Assembly (NCBI RefSeq): GCF_030403745.1
Contig: NZ_JAQMWP010000006.1
Location: 310,001 to 374,000, forward strand
DNA length: 64,000 nt
Direction: 5' to 3'
Origin: Streptomyces sp. S.PB5
GTDB taxonomy: Bacteria; Actinomycetota; Actinomycetes; Streptomycetales; Streptomycetaceae
The position numbers and the translations under genes were made by a program. Positions 54,614 through 62,624 of this stretch are shown piece by piece. The notes under the pieces are model-generated. The model saw only the letters and a program-made list of their open reading frames with translations, had not been told where the DNA came from and did no database searches. Position 1 is the first letter of the stretch, and every line of letters begins with the position of its first letter.

Positions 54614-55387
54614 TCAGACGTCGGTGGTGCGTCGGCGTCCGGCGAGCACGCCGTACGCCACCCCGAGCGCGCCGATGACGATGCCGACCACGCCGAGCAC
54701 GCGCGCGGTGGTGTCACTGGTGTCGGCGGGGGCGGCCGTCTCGGCGGCGGCGTTCTCGGTGCTGTCGGATTCGGAGTCGGAGTCGGATTCGGAGTCGGAG
54801 GTCTTCTGGGCCGCTGAGGAGCCGTGGTGGCCGTCCTCGGAGGCGTCGGAGAGCGTCAGTACGGGCGCCGGGTTCTCGGGCTCGTCCTGGCCGTCCTGCT
54901 GGACCTCGATCCAGCGGACGACCTCCTTGTCGGAGTACGTCTGGACCGCCTTGAAGACCAGTTCGTCGGCGTTCTCGGGGAGGGCGCCGATGGAGACCGG
55001 GAACTTCTGGAAGTAGCCGGCTTCGATGCCCTTGCCGGTGGCGGTCCAGGTGACTTTGGAGACGGCCTCGGAGATCTTCTGGCCGTGCAGTTCGATCGGC
55101 TTGTCGAGCGTCGTCCTGGTGACCTTGGAGGTCCAGCCCGGGACCGGTTCCGGCATCGCCGAGGCGAGCGGGTGGTCGGTCGGGAAGCTGACCTCCAGCT
55201 TGGTCGTCGACGTGGTGTCGCGTTCGTTGGGGACGCGGAAGTCCACGACCGCGTAACCGCCCTTGGCGGCGGTTCCCTCGGGCTGCACGGTGACGTGCGC
55301 GAACGCGGGGGAGGACAGGACGACCACGGCCGAGGCGGCGACGGCACCGACGGCGGCGAGACGGGAAGCCTTCATGGAAGCCTTCAT
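54614..55387 (-). CDS. YcnI-family copper-associated membrane protein
   Basis: A 257-residue YcnI/DUF1775 protein. A signal peptide ends before the mature HVTVQPEG, whose N-terminal His binds copper in this family. A C-terminal Asp/Ser/Glu tract (SESDSDSESDS) leads to one membrane anchor and a basic tail. The first codons are a tandem duplication of ATGAAGGCTTCC, giving in-frame starts at 55387 and 55375. It belongs with the neighbouring Sco, PCuAC and CopCD genes. Confidence 0.9.
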   Translation of the reverse strand: MKASMKASRLAAVGAVAASAVVVLSSPAFAHVTVQPEGTAAKGGYAVVDFRVPNERDTTSTTKLEVSFPTDHPLASAMPEPVPGWTSKVTRTTLDKPIELHGQKISEAVSKVTWTATGKGIEAGYFQKFPVSIGALPENADELVFKAVQTYSDKEVVRWIEVQQDGQDEPENPAPVLTLSDASEDGHHGSSAAQKTSDSESDSDSESDSTENAAAETAAPADTSDTTARVLGVVGIVIGALGVAYGVLAGRRRTTDV

Positions 55388-55464
55388 GTAGGGGAGCACT
55401 CCACTTCGCTGATTCCGGAGTTGAAGAGGGGTACGCGCGTGTGAAGGTGCCGGATCGCTCGGAG

Positions 55465-55496
55465 CCGACCGGATCGCTCTGATCAGACCGGGTCGG
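55465..55496 (-). terminator. Possible terminator of the 269-residue membrane-protein gene
   Basis: CCGACC (55465-55470) pairs with GGTCGG (55491-55496), with a single-base bulge possible in an extended stem. It lies in the spacer between that gene and ycnI. CCGGATCGCTC is repeated nearby (55450, 55469). Confidence 0.35.
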
Positions 55497-55568
55497 TCAA
55501 AGACACGGCACGCGCGCGTGGCCGCACGACGGCGGCTCCCCGACTCAGGAAGGGGTGCTCGCGTCGTG

Positions 55569-56378
55569 TCAGGCGGCGAGGACGAGAACGTCGGCGGCGG
55601 GCGGCCCGCGCCGGATCACCGCGTGCCGGAGCGCGGTCGTACGGGGCTCGGGCGGCGCGAGCCGTTCGGTGCGCGGCGCTCGCGGACCGGCCTCGGGCGC
55701 CCCGGGCAGTCCGGCTCGCAGGGCGCGCACCAGCGCGAGCGCCCCGCGCAGGGACCGTACGAGCGCTCCTTCGGCGACTCCGTGCGCCGACAGTTCGGCC
55801 AGCCGCAGCAGGGCCAGGTCGCCGTGGCGCAGCAGCCAGCCGGCGGCGACGGCCGCGAGGACGTGGCCGAGCACCATCGGCAGGGAGGGCAGCAGCGCGG
55901 CGGTGGAGTCGGTGGAGCTTGTGGTGGTGGACATGGTGTCCATCGCGCCGTGTCCGTGCGTGCCCTTGTAGAGGCGGGCCTCGGTGAGGATCCGCACCGC
56001 CTGGGCGGGGCTGATCGCCGCCGTGGTCGTTCCGCAGAGCAGCCGCGCGGCCTGTTCCACGAGCGTGGCGTCCGTCGGCATCGAGGACATCGGCTGGGTT
56101 GTCGCCGCGCTGTGCTGCCCCAGCCCGAACAGGGTGTGCAGCACCGCCTGTCCGACGGTGAGCAGCGCCACGATCCCGGGCAGCGACCGCACCCGTCCGG
56201 CGAGCGGCGCCGCGACCGCGAGGACCCCGAGGAAGCCCGCGCCCAGTGTCCACAGCGGAATGGCGGCGCAGGCGGCCATGGCGTGCCCGGCCGCGGCCAG
56301 CACGACGCAGACCGCGGCGAAGACCGCGGCCCGCAGGAGCCGGAGAGCGGCTCCGGTGTGCTGGTGGGGGGCAGACAT
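55569..56378 (-). CDS. Membrane protein of the copper cluster
   Basis: A 269-residue membrane protein with five hydrophobic segments and a His/Met-rich stretch (HQHTG at the start, MSSMPTD and HGHGAMDTM in the middle). The C-terminus is Arg/Pro-rich. I assign no enzymatic role. The His/Met content and the place upstream of ycnI suggest copper handling, as in the corresponding S. coelicolor gene cluster. It starts the series but is separated from ycnI by a 181-bp spacer. Confidence 0.75.
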   Translation of the reverse strand: MSAPHQHTGAALRLLRAAVFAAVCVVLAAAGHAMAACAAIPLWTLGAGFLGVLAVAAPLAGRVRSLPGIVALLTVGQAVLHTLFGLGQHSAATTQPMSSMPTDATLVEQAARLLCGTTTAAISPAQAVRILTEARLYKGTHGHGAMDTMSTTTSSTDSTAALLPSLPMVLGHVLAAVAAGWLLRHGDLALLRLAELSAHGVAEGALVRSLRGALALVRALRAGLPGAPEAGPRAPRTERLAPPEPRTTALRHAVIRRGPPAADVLVLAA

Positions 56379-56403
56379 GGCGGGCTCATCATCGCACTGG
56401 CCT

Positions 56404-56475
56404 TATGACCGTCATACGGCAGGTCCACAAGATGACGTACACGTCGTACGACCGAAAGATCACACTCTGGTGTGA
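56404..56475. promoter_or_regulatory. Three palindromes in a divergent promoter region
   Basis: TATGAC-C-GTCATA (56404-56416), CGTAC-acgtc-GTACG (56436-56450) and TCACAC-TCTG-GTGTGA (56460-56475) lie within 72 bp between the divergent membrane-protein and ATPase genes. They look like operators for dimeric regulators. The regulator is not known. Confidence 0.5.
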
Positions 56476-56610
56476 ACCGGCCCCACATACCCCATCCGCC
56501 GACAGGTACGCATCCCCCGTATGGGCGGCGTCACGTCAACTGTGTGCTTATACATGGCCACTGGCGGCAATAGGTAACGGTATGTCGAGCCGCGGCCAGG
56601 AGGCTGGAGC

Positions 56611-57060
56611 ATGAGCATCTGGTGGTCACTCCACTTGCGGCGTGAAGCCGCGAGCGTTCCGCTCGCGCGACGTCTGCTGCTCGGCACGATGGAGACCGCG
56701 GGCGTCGACCCCGATGTCTCCTACGACCTCTCCGTCGCCCTCAGCGAGGCCTGTGCGAACGCCGTCGAGCACGGCGGGGACACCGAGCGCGGCGGCATCT
56801 CGGAGGCGTATCGCGTCACCGCCTATCTGGACGGTGAGAAGTGCCGGATCGAGGTCGCCGACTCCGGTCCCGGTTTCGCCCGCTCCGAGCGGGTGGTGCG
56901 GCGTGCGCCGAGCGAGGCCGAGAACGGTCGCGGGCTGTGTCTGATCCAGGAACTCGCCGACCATGTCCACATCGGCAACAAGCCGGGCAGAGGCGGCGCG
57001 GTGGTCAGCTTCGACAAGATCCTGAAGTGGCGGAAGGACGCTCCGCTGATGGCGGTGTGA
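56611..57060 (+). CDS. RsbW-like anti-sigma factor/ATP-binding protein
   Basis: A 149-residue HATPase_c protein of the anti-sigma kinase type. The N-box reads VALSEACANAVEH and the G1 box VADSGPGF, followed by GRGLCLIQELAD. Such proteins phosphorylate an anti-anti-sigma factor and bind a SigB/SigF-type sigma factor. Streptomyces has dozens; the partner is not adjacent here. ATG 56611 follows CAGGAGG by 6 bp. Confidence 0.88.
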   Translation: MSIWWSLHLRREAASVPLARRLLLGTMETAGVDPDVSYDLSVALSEACANAVEHGGDTERGGISEAYRVTAYLDGEKCRIEVADSGPGFARSERVVRRAPSEAENGRGLCLIQELADHVHIGNKPGRGGAVVSFDKILKWRKDAPLMAV

Positions 57061-57063
57061 GCG

Positions 57064-57093
57064 TTGTCCACAGGCCTCCGTGTGTTGTCCACA
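57064..57093. promoter_or_regulatory. Two perfect DnaA boxes (TTGTCCACA)
   Basis: Both 57064-57072 and 57085-57093 read TTGTCCACA in the same direction, 21 bp apart, in the 86-bp gap between the ATPase and acetyltransferase genes. They would act on the acetyltransferase promoter if functional. Confidence 0.7.
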
Positions 57094-57146
57094 GTGGCCG
57101 GATCGCTCCAACTGTCGTTGTCGGTGCGGCCGATTAGGGTCGCGGC

Positions 57147-57707
57147 ATGGAGATCGAGTCCGAAGAGCTGCCCGGTGGTGTGATCCTGCGGCCCGCCGCG
57201 CCCGGCGACGCCGAGGCGCTGCACGTCGCCTGTGTCGAGAACCGCGAGCACCTCCGGCCCTGGGAGCCGCGCCGCCCCGAGGACTTCTTCACGGCCGAGG
57301 GCCAGAAGATACGTCTGGACGACAAGCTGCGGCAGTTCGCCGAGGGTCGGCTCGTGCCGTGGCACTTCGAGGCCGACGGCCGGATCGTGGGGGCGATCAC
57401 CCTGACCGGCATCATCCTGGGGCCCTTCTGCAGCGCCTACCTCGGCTACTGGATCGCCGCCGACCAGCAGGGCCGGGGGCTCGCGACGGCGGCCGTGGAG
57501 CGGGTGTGCTGGATCGCACGGGAAGCGGTCGGGCTGCACCGGATCGAGGCCACCACGGTCGTGGACAACGCGGGCTCGCAGCGGGTGCTGGCGAAGTGCG
57601 GTTTCGAGCAGATCGGACTGGCGCCGCGCTATCTGCACGTCGACGGGGAGTGGCGGGACCACCGGATGTTCCAGAAGATCCTGCACGAGGACGACCCACA
57701 GCTGTGA
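57147..57707 (+). CDS. RimJ/RimL-type GNAT acetyltransferase
   Basis: A 186-residue N-acetyltransferase. The acetyl-CoA loop is QQGRGLATAAVERV, and GSQRVLAKCGFEQIG is the typical RimJ/RimL C-terminal motif. It could acetylate the N-terminus of a ribosomal protein or a small molecule. It starts just after the two DnaA boxes. Length is normal. Confidence 0.88.
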   Translation: MEIESEELPGGVILRPAAPGDAEALHVACVENREHLRPWEPRRPEDFFTAEGQKIRLDDKLRQFAEGRLVPWHFEADGRIVGAITLTGIILGPFCSAYLGYWIAADQQGRGLATAAVERVCWIAREAVGLHRIEATTVVDNAGSQRVLAKCGFEQIGLAPRYLHVDGEWRDHRMFQKILHEDDPQL

Positions 57708-57810
57708 CAAAAGCCGCGAAACGCACAGAACTTCAGCTTCCTCGGCATTCACAGGCGGCTCTCAGCGGTCCCCCATCTCCCTGACGGACACCGTCCCTAA
57801 CTTCTCGATC

Positions 57811-58773
57811 ATGACGGGAAACCACAGGAACAAGACGATCACCAGGCGCCGCGCGATCGCCGTGACCGGCGGCACGGTCGCCGCGGGCGGCCTCGCCGTC
57901 GCCGGCTACCAGTCGGCCTTCGCCGACGACGCCACCGCCACGGCCACGGCCGACGCGACGGCCTCGGCGTCCGCCACCAGCACCAGCACCAGCAGCGAGT
58001 GCATGACCCTCATGACGAGCGTCACCGAAGGGCCCTATTACCTCGACGGCGCGCTGGTCAGAAAGGACATCACCGAGGGCAAGAGCGGCGTCCCGCTCAC
58101 CCTGCGCCTCACCGTCGTCGACGCCACCGACGGCTGCACCCCGGTCCCCGGCGCGGCCGTGGAGATCTGGCACTGCGACGCCTGGGGCTACTACTCCGGC
58201 TACACCACCGCCAACCCCGGCGGCTCGGCCCCGGCCGAGAGCGAGGACGGCTCGACCGCCGACGATGCCACCTACCTGCGCGGTTACCAGATCGCCAACG
58301 CCAACGGGGTCGTCAAGTTCGAGACGATCTTCCCCGGCTGGTACACCCCGCGCACCTGCCACATCCACGTCAAGGTCCACACCGGAGGTGAGAAGGAGGA
58401 CGGCACCTACGAGGGCGGCAAGGTCAACTACACCGGCCAGTTCTTCTTCGACGACGACATCGCCCAGGAGATCTTCACCCTGGAGCCCTACTCCCAGCAC
58501 ACCGGCAGCTACACCACCCTCGACAACGACATGGTGTACGACGGCGGCGGCGCCGCGGGCGGCCTGCTCACCCTCAAGGCGGTCAAGAAGGCAGACCCCT
58601 CCAAGGGCTACAGAGGCTTCCTGACCCTCGGCATCGACCCCGACGCCGAGAACACCGGCGCCGGCAGCGGCGGTGGCGGCGAGGGCGGCGAGGGTGGCAC
58701 GCCCCCGAGCGGCGCCCCGACGGGCGAACCGCCGACCGGCAGTGCCTCCCCGTCGGCCTCGGCGTCCTCTTAG
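57811..58773 (+). CDS. Exported intradiol ring-cleavage dioxygenase
   Basis: A 320-residue protein of the catechol/protocatechuate dioxygenase family. A Tat-type N-terminus (TRRRAIAVTGGTVAAGGL) is followed by an Ala/Thr/Ser linker at 30-65. Iron ligands are expected in TEGPYYLDG (Tyr), WGYYSGY (Tyr) and the CHIHVKVH His pair. A Gly/Pro-rich tail after residue 283 ends the protein. Secreted relatives in Streptomyces oxidise catechols from lignin or humus. It lies 11 bp before the citG-like gene, which may be co-transcribed. Confidence 0.88.
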   Translation: MTGNHRNKTITRRRAIAVTGGTVAAGGLAVAGYQSAFADDATATATADATASASATSTSTSSECMTLMTSVTEGPYYLDGALVRKDITEGKSGVPLTLRLTVVDATDGCTPVPGAAVEIWHCDAWGYYSGYTTANPGGSAPAESEDGSTADDATYLRGYQIANANGVVKFETIFPGWYTPRTCHIHVKVHTGGEKEDGTYEGGKVNYTGQFFFDDDIAQEIFTLEPYSQHTGSYTTLDNDMVYDGGGAAGGLLTLKAVKKADPSKGYRGFLTLGIDPDAENTGAGSGGGGEGGEGGTPPSGAPTGEPPTGSASPSASASS

Positions 58774-58783
58774 GGGCACGGCC

Positions 58784-59623
58784 ATGAGCAGCCGCGAGGA
58801 CGAAGCTCTGGCGCAGGCCGCCGTGACCGCGCTGACCGGGCAGCTGGCCCTGGCTCCCAAGCCCGGGCTGCCCGATCCGCGTGACCTCGACGCCCGCGTC
58901 ACCCGCCGGGACCACTGCTCCCTGCGCTGGTCGGCCAAGGCACTCGTGCCCGGCCTCGCGGCGATGGCCGCCGCCGCCCGCCGCACCGGCGAGCCGACGC
59001 CCGGACTCCGTACGGAACTCGGCGCGATCGGCCGCTGCGCCGAGCACTCGGTCGCCCTCGCGGGAGGCGGGCACCGCGGCGCCACCTGGGTCCTGGGCCT
59101 GCTGGTCGCCGCGGCCGCCCTCAACACCGGGACCGGGGCGACGGACATCGCCGCGGCCGCCAAGGGCGTCGCCCGGCACCCCGACAAGCGAGCCCCGCGC
59201 AGGCCCTCCCGGGGTTCGTCGGTCTCGGCGAGGTACGGCGCCGCCGGGGCGCGGGGCGAGGCAAGGGCGGGATTCCCGCATGTGAGGCGGGCGTTGGACG
59301 CCCTCGCGGCGGCCCGCAAGACCGGCGCGACCGAGGGCCAGGCCCGCCTCGACGCCCTGCTCACCGTGATGTCCACCCTCCAGGACACCGAACTCCTCTA
59401 CTGCGCGGGCCCACTCGGCCTCCGGCACGTCCAGGCGGGCGCCCGTGGCGTCCTGGAGGCGGGCGGCACCTCGACGGAGGCCGGTGCCGCGGCCCTGGCC
59501 GCCTTCGACGAGGACCTCCACACGCGCGCGTGGAGCCCCCGCGGCAGCGCGGGTCTGCTGACGGGAGCCCTGTTCCTGGACTCGCTGCCGATGACGAGGA
59601 GTTCACCGGTACGGGCCACCTGA
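58784..59623 (+). CDS. CitG-like triphosphoribosyl-dephospho-CoA synthase family protein
   Basis: A 279-residue protein related to CitG/MdcB, which make the prosthetic group of citrate or malonate lyases. The N-terminal APKPGLPDP matches the family SPKPGLVD motif. The DTNLLHRGG motif has become DTELLYCAG, so the family's Arg-Gly-Gly is lost and the substrate may differ. No citrate lyase genes are near. ATG 58784 lies 11 bp after the dioxygenase stop. Confidence 0.72.
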   Translation: MSSREDEALAQAAVTALTGQLALAPKPGLPDPRDLDARVTRRDHCSLRWSAKALVPGLAAMAAAARRTGEPTPGLRTELGAIGRCAEHSVALAGGGHRGATWVLGLLVAAAALNTGTGATDIAAAAKGVARHPDKRAPRRPSRGSSVSARYGAAGARGEARAGFPHVRRALDALAAARKTGATEGQARLDALLTVMSTLQDTELLYCAGPLGLRHVQAGARGVLEAGGTSTEAGAAALAAFDEDLHTRAWSPRGSAGLLTGALFLDSLPMTRSSPVRAT

Positions 59624-59755
59624 ACGCCCGCGCCCGGAAGCAGCCGGCGACGCACGGCCGCACCCCGGTCGGGTGGCCCTCCACAGCCGTGGCCGGGGCG
59701 GGAAGTCCTGCCCGCCGCAGCGCCTGGACGCCGTACACCCCGCTGGTTCCGTGCA

Positions 59756-59794
59756 CGCGTGTGTGCCGACCCGTCTCGGGCCGGCACACACGCG
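59756..59794. terminator. Strong bidirectional terminator
   Basis: CGCGTGTGTGCCG (59756-59768) and CGGCACACACGCG (59782-59794) form a perfect 13-bp stem, with a further CCCG/CGGG pair inside the loop (59770-59780). It separates the convergent CitG-like and MFS genes. Confidence 0.85.
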
Positions 59795-59816
59795 CGTGCT
59801 CGCGCCGCGGAGCCGC

Positions 59817-61073
59817 TCAGCTCACGAGTGCCGGGTGCGGCTGCCGCACCTGCGCCCGGCAGGCGGCGCCCCAGCGCTGCGCGACCGGCCCCATGGCGTA
59901 CGACGCCACCAGCGTCGCCGCGCCCAGCAGCAGCCACCCCGCCGTACCCCACCCGAGCAGCAGCGTGGTCAGCACCAGCGGGCCCGAGGTCCGCGCCACC
60001 GTCACGCCCGTCCCGAAGAACCCCTGGTACTCGCCGACCCGGTCGGCCGGGGCCAGATCGAAGGACAGCTGCCACGAACCGGCCGACTGCCCCATCTCCG
60101 CGACGACCTGGAGGGCCGCCCCGGCCACCAGCACCCCGGCGGCGACCCACGGCGAGGCGCCGGCGGACAGCGCGAACACCGCGCACGCCGCCAGCATGAC
60201 CCACCCCGACCGCCGCACCGCACGCACCGCCGACCCGACCCCCGTGACCCCGCGCGCCATCCGCACCTGGAACACCATCACGGCCCCGGTGTTCAGCACG
60301 AACAGCGCGGACACCAGCCACGCCGGCGCCTGCGTCCGCTCGGCGATCCACAGCGGCAGCCCGAGGCTCAGCAACGGCATCCGCAGCAGCAGCACGGTGT
60401 TGAGCACCGTGACGGCGACATAGCGCCGGTCCCCCACGACGCCGAGGCCACGACGCTTCCCCGCGCCACCGGCCCCGCGCCGCTCCCCACCCCGCGCCGC
60501 CACCGAAGGCAGCCGCAGCAGCACCCCCGCACACACCACGAACGTCGCCGCGTCCATGGCGAACACCCCGAGATACGCCGCCCGCGTCCCCGCCTGGATC
60601 GCCAGCCCGCCCAGCCCCGCCCCCACCGCGAGCCCGGCGTTGAACGCCGACTGCAGATAGGCCGACGCCCCGGTCCGCTCCTCGGCGGACACCAGCCCCG
60701 CCAGCAGCGACTGCCGAGCCGCGCCCAGCCCCGACTGCGCGGCGGCATAAGCGCACGCGGCCAGAACGAACGGCAGGAACCCGCGCACGAACAGGAACGC
60801 CGCCACGCCGATCCCCGCCGCCAGCGCCAGCAGCACCGCCGTCCCCCGCGGCCCCCGCCGGTCCGCGAGCCGCCCCAACGGCACCCCCGCCACCGACCCG
60901 ACCGCCCACCCGAGGGTCAGCCCGAGCCCCACGCGCGCGGGGGAGAGCCCGACGACGTCGGTGAAGTAGAACGCGGAGGTCACGAGATAGGCACCGTCAC
61001 CGACGGCGTTGGTCAACTGGGCGAGCGCCAGGACGCGTTGCGGACCCGCGGGCGGGACGAGTGAGTTCGTCAT
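59817..61073 (-). CDS. MFS transporter
   Basis: A 418-residue major facilitator with 12 hydrophobic segments. The GRLADRRGPRGT loop after TM2 is the MFS signature. The rest does not point to a substrate; similar actinobacterial proteins are drug-efflux types. Its start (61073) lies 68 bp after the end of the broken MocR gene on the same strand, so it may have been, or still be, a target of that regulator. Confidence 0.85.
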   Translation of the reverse strand: MTNSLVPPAGPQRVLALAQLTNAVGDGAYLVTSAFYFTDVVGLSPARVGLGLTLGWAVGSVAGVPLGRLADRRGPRGTAVLLALAAGIGVAAFLFVRGFLPFVLAACAYAAAQSGLGAARQSLLAGLVSAEERTGASAYLQSAFNAGLAVGAGLGGLAIQAGTRAAYLGVFAMDAATFVVCAGVLLRLPSVAARGGERRGAGGAGKRRGLGVVGDRRYVAVTVLNTVLLLRMPLLSLGLPLWIAERTQAPAWLVSALFVLNTGAVMVFQVRMARGVTGVGSAVRAVRRSGWVMLAACAVFALSAGASPWVAAGVLVAGAALQVVAEMGQSAGSWQLSFDLAPADRVGEYQGFFGTGVTVARTSGPLVLTTLLLGWGTAGWLLLGAATLVASYAMGPVAQRWGAACRAQVRQPHPALVS

Positions 61074-61141
61074 GCCTACGACGTTAGAAGCGAACTGGAC
61101 CCCACTACAGACCCAATAAGCAGGCTCGTTATTGGCCCAAT

Positions 61142-62491
61142 TTATGGAGCCAGCCCGTCCAGCACCTTCCCCAGCACCTCCAACGCCTCCGGATACACCC
61201 GCTCCCGCGGCGTCCCGTACCCCACCACGAGCCCCTGCGGCCGCCCCTGGGCGTCCGGAGCGTGCCAGTGGTCCCCGAGGTGCCCGACGGCGAGCCCCTC
61301 CGCCTCAGCCCGCGCCAGGGCCTCCTTCTCGTCGGCGACCTCCACCAGGGCGTGCAGCCCGGCCGCGATCCCCCGCACCGTCCGTCGCGCCCCGAGCCGG
61401 TGCAACAGCTGGTCCCGGCGCCGCCGGTACCGCAGCCGGCAGGCGCGCACATGACGGTCGTACGCGTGACTGTCGATGAGCTCGGCGAGCGCCAACTGCC
61501 CGATGGACTCGGTGTGGTGATCGCTGTGCAGGTTGGCGTCGGCGACCGTGTCGACGAGGTGCGGCGGCAGCACCATCCATCCGAGGCGCAGCGCGGGCCC
61601 GAGGGTCTTGGACGCGGTCCCCAGATAGACGACGTGCCCCGGCGCCATCCCCTGGAGCGCCCCGACGGGCTGCCGGTCGTACCGGAACTCCCCGTCATAG
61701 TCGTCCTCGACGATCAGCCCTCAACGCGCGCGTGCCCAGTCCGTGAACGCCCGTCGCCGCTCGGGATGCAAGGTCACCCCGGTCGGATACTGATGGGCCG
61801 GAGTCAGTACGACGGCCCTGGCGTCCCCCAGCTCCCCGGCCCGAGCCCCCTTCTCGTCGACCGGCACCGGGACGACGGTCCCGCCACCCCTGCGCACGAC
61901 CTCCCGGTGAAAGCCCAGCCCCGGGTCCTCCATGGCGATCTCGCCCCCGTCCAGCACCCGCGTGAGCAGCGCGAGCCCCTGCACATACCCGGAGGTGATC
62001 ACGATCCGCTCGGGCGGCGCGATGACCCCACGCGCCCGCCCCAGATACCCCGACAGCGCCGTCCGCAGCTCGATCCGCCCCCGGGGATCGCCGTAGTCGT
62101 ACGCCAACAAGGGCGCCGTGGCGATGGCTCTGCGCAGCGCCCGCAGCCAGGCCGCCGCCGGGAACGTCCCGACGTCCGGACTGCCGGGCCGCAGATCGAA
62201 ACGCGGCGCACGCGCGCGTGAGGCCGCTTCGGGCGCGTCCTGACTTGCCGACGGCAGGGATGCGACCTCGGTGCCCGACCCCTGGCGGGCGGTCAGATAG
62301 CCCTCGGCCACGAGCTGGTCGTAAGCCGACTTCACGGTCCCGCGCGAGACGCCGAGCTCAGCGGCGAGCCGCCGAGTGGCAGGCAGCCGAGCCCCAGGAG
62401 CGAGCCGCCCGTCCCGCACGGCATCACGAAGGGCACGTTCCAGCCCGGCCCGCCGCCCATCAAGAGAGCCGAGCTCAATATGCAGGTCCAC
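61142..62491 (-). pseudogene. MocR/PdxR-type regulator broken by an in-frame TGA
   Basis: A GntR HTH (RRLAAELGVSRGTVKSAYDQL) joined to an aminotransferase-like domain. The first 256 codons are read from GTG 62491 (GGGGGG ribosome site) to TGA 61723-61721. After this stop the same frame continues without a shift (GLIVEDDYDGEFRYDR, then Lys in TASKTLGPALRLGW) to a normal end at 61142. The TGA replaces what is usually a Gly codon, so a G-to-T change in GGA explains it. Total length without the stop is 449 residues, normal for MocR. It could be a sequencing error or a recent mutation. Confidence 0.82.
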
Positions 62492-62584
62492 TGCACCCCC
62501 CCAAGGGGCGCGGGGCTGTGTCTGATTTGCGGCTCCGCCGCGCGAGCGCGACAAGCCCCCACACACCCGCAGCCCGCAACGAAA

Positions 62585-62611
62585 GGCCGGGCACCCCACC
62601 GGTACCCGGCC
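62585..62611 (-). terminator. Terminator of the aminopeptidase gene
   Basis: GGCCGGG (62585-62591) and CCCGGCC (62605-62611), with ACC/GGT as an inner pair, form a hairpin 14 bp after the stop of the M24 peptidase gene, on the minus strand. Confidence 0.7.
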
Positions 62612-62624
62612 GTCGATCCAACCG

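Noticed and set aside
59756..59794. Unusual 13-bp perfect hairpin as a novel element
   Set aside because: Its place between two convergent genes is fully explained by a bidirectional terminator.
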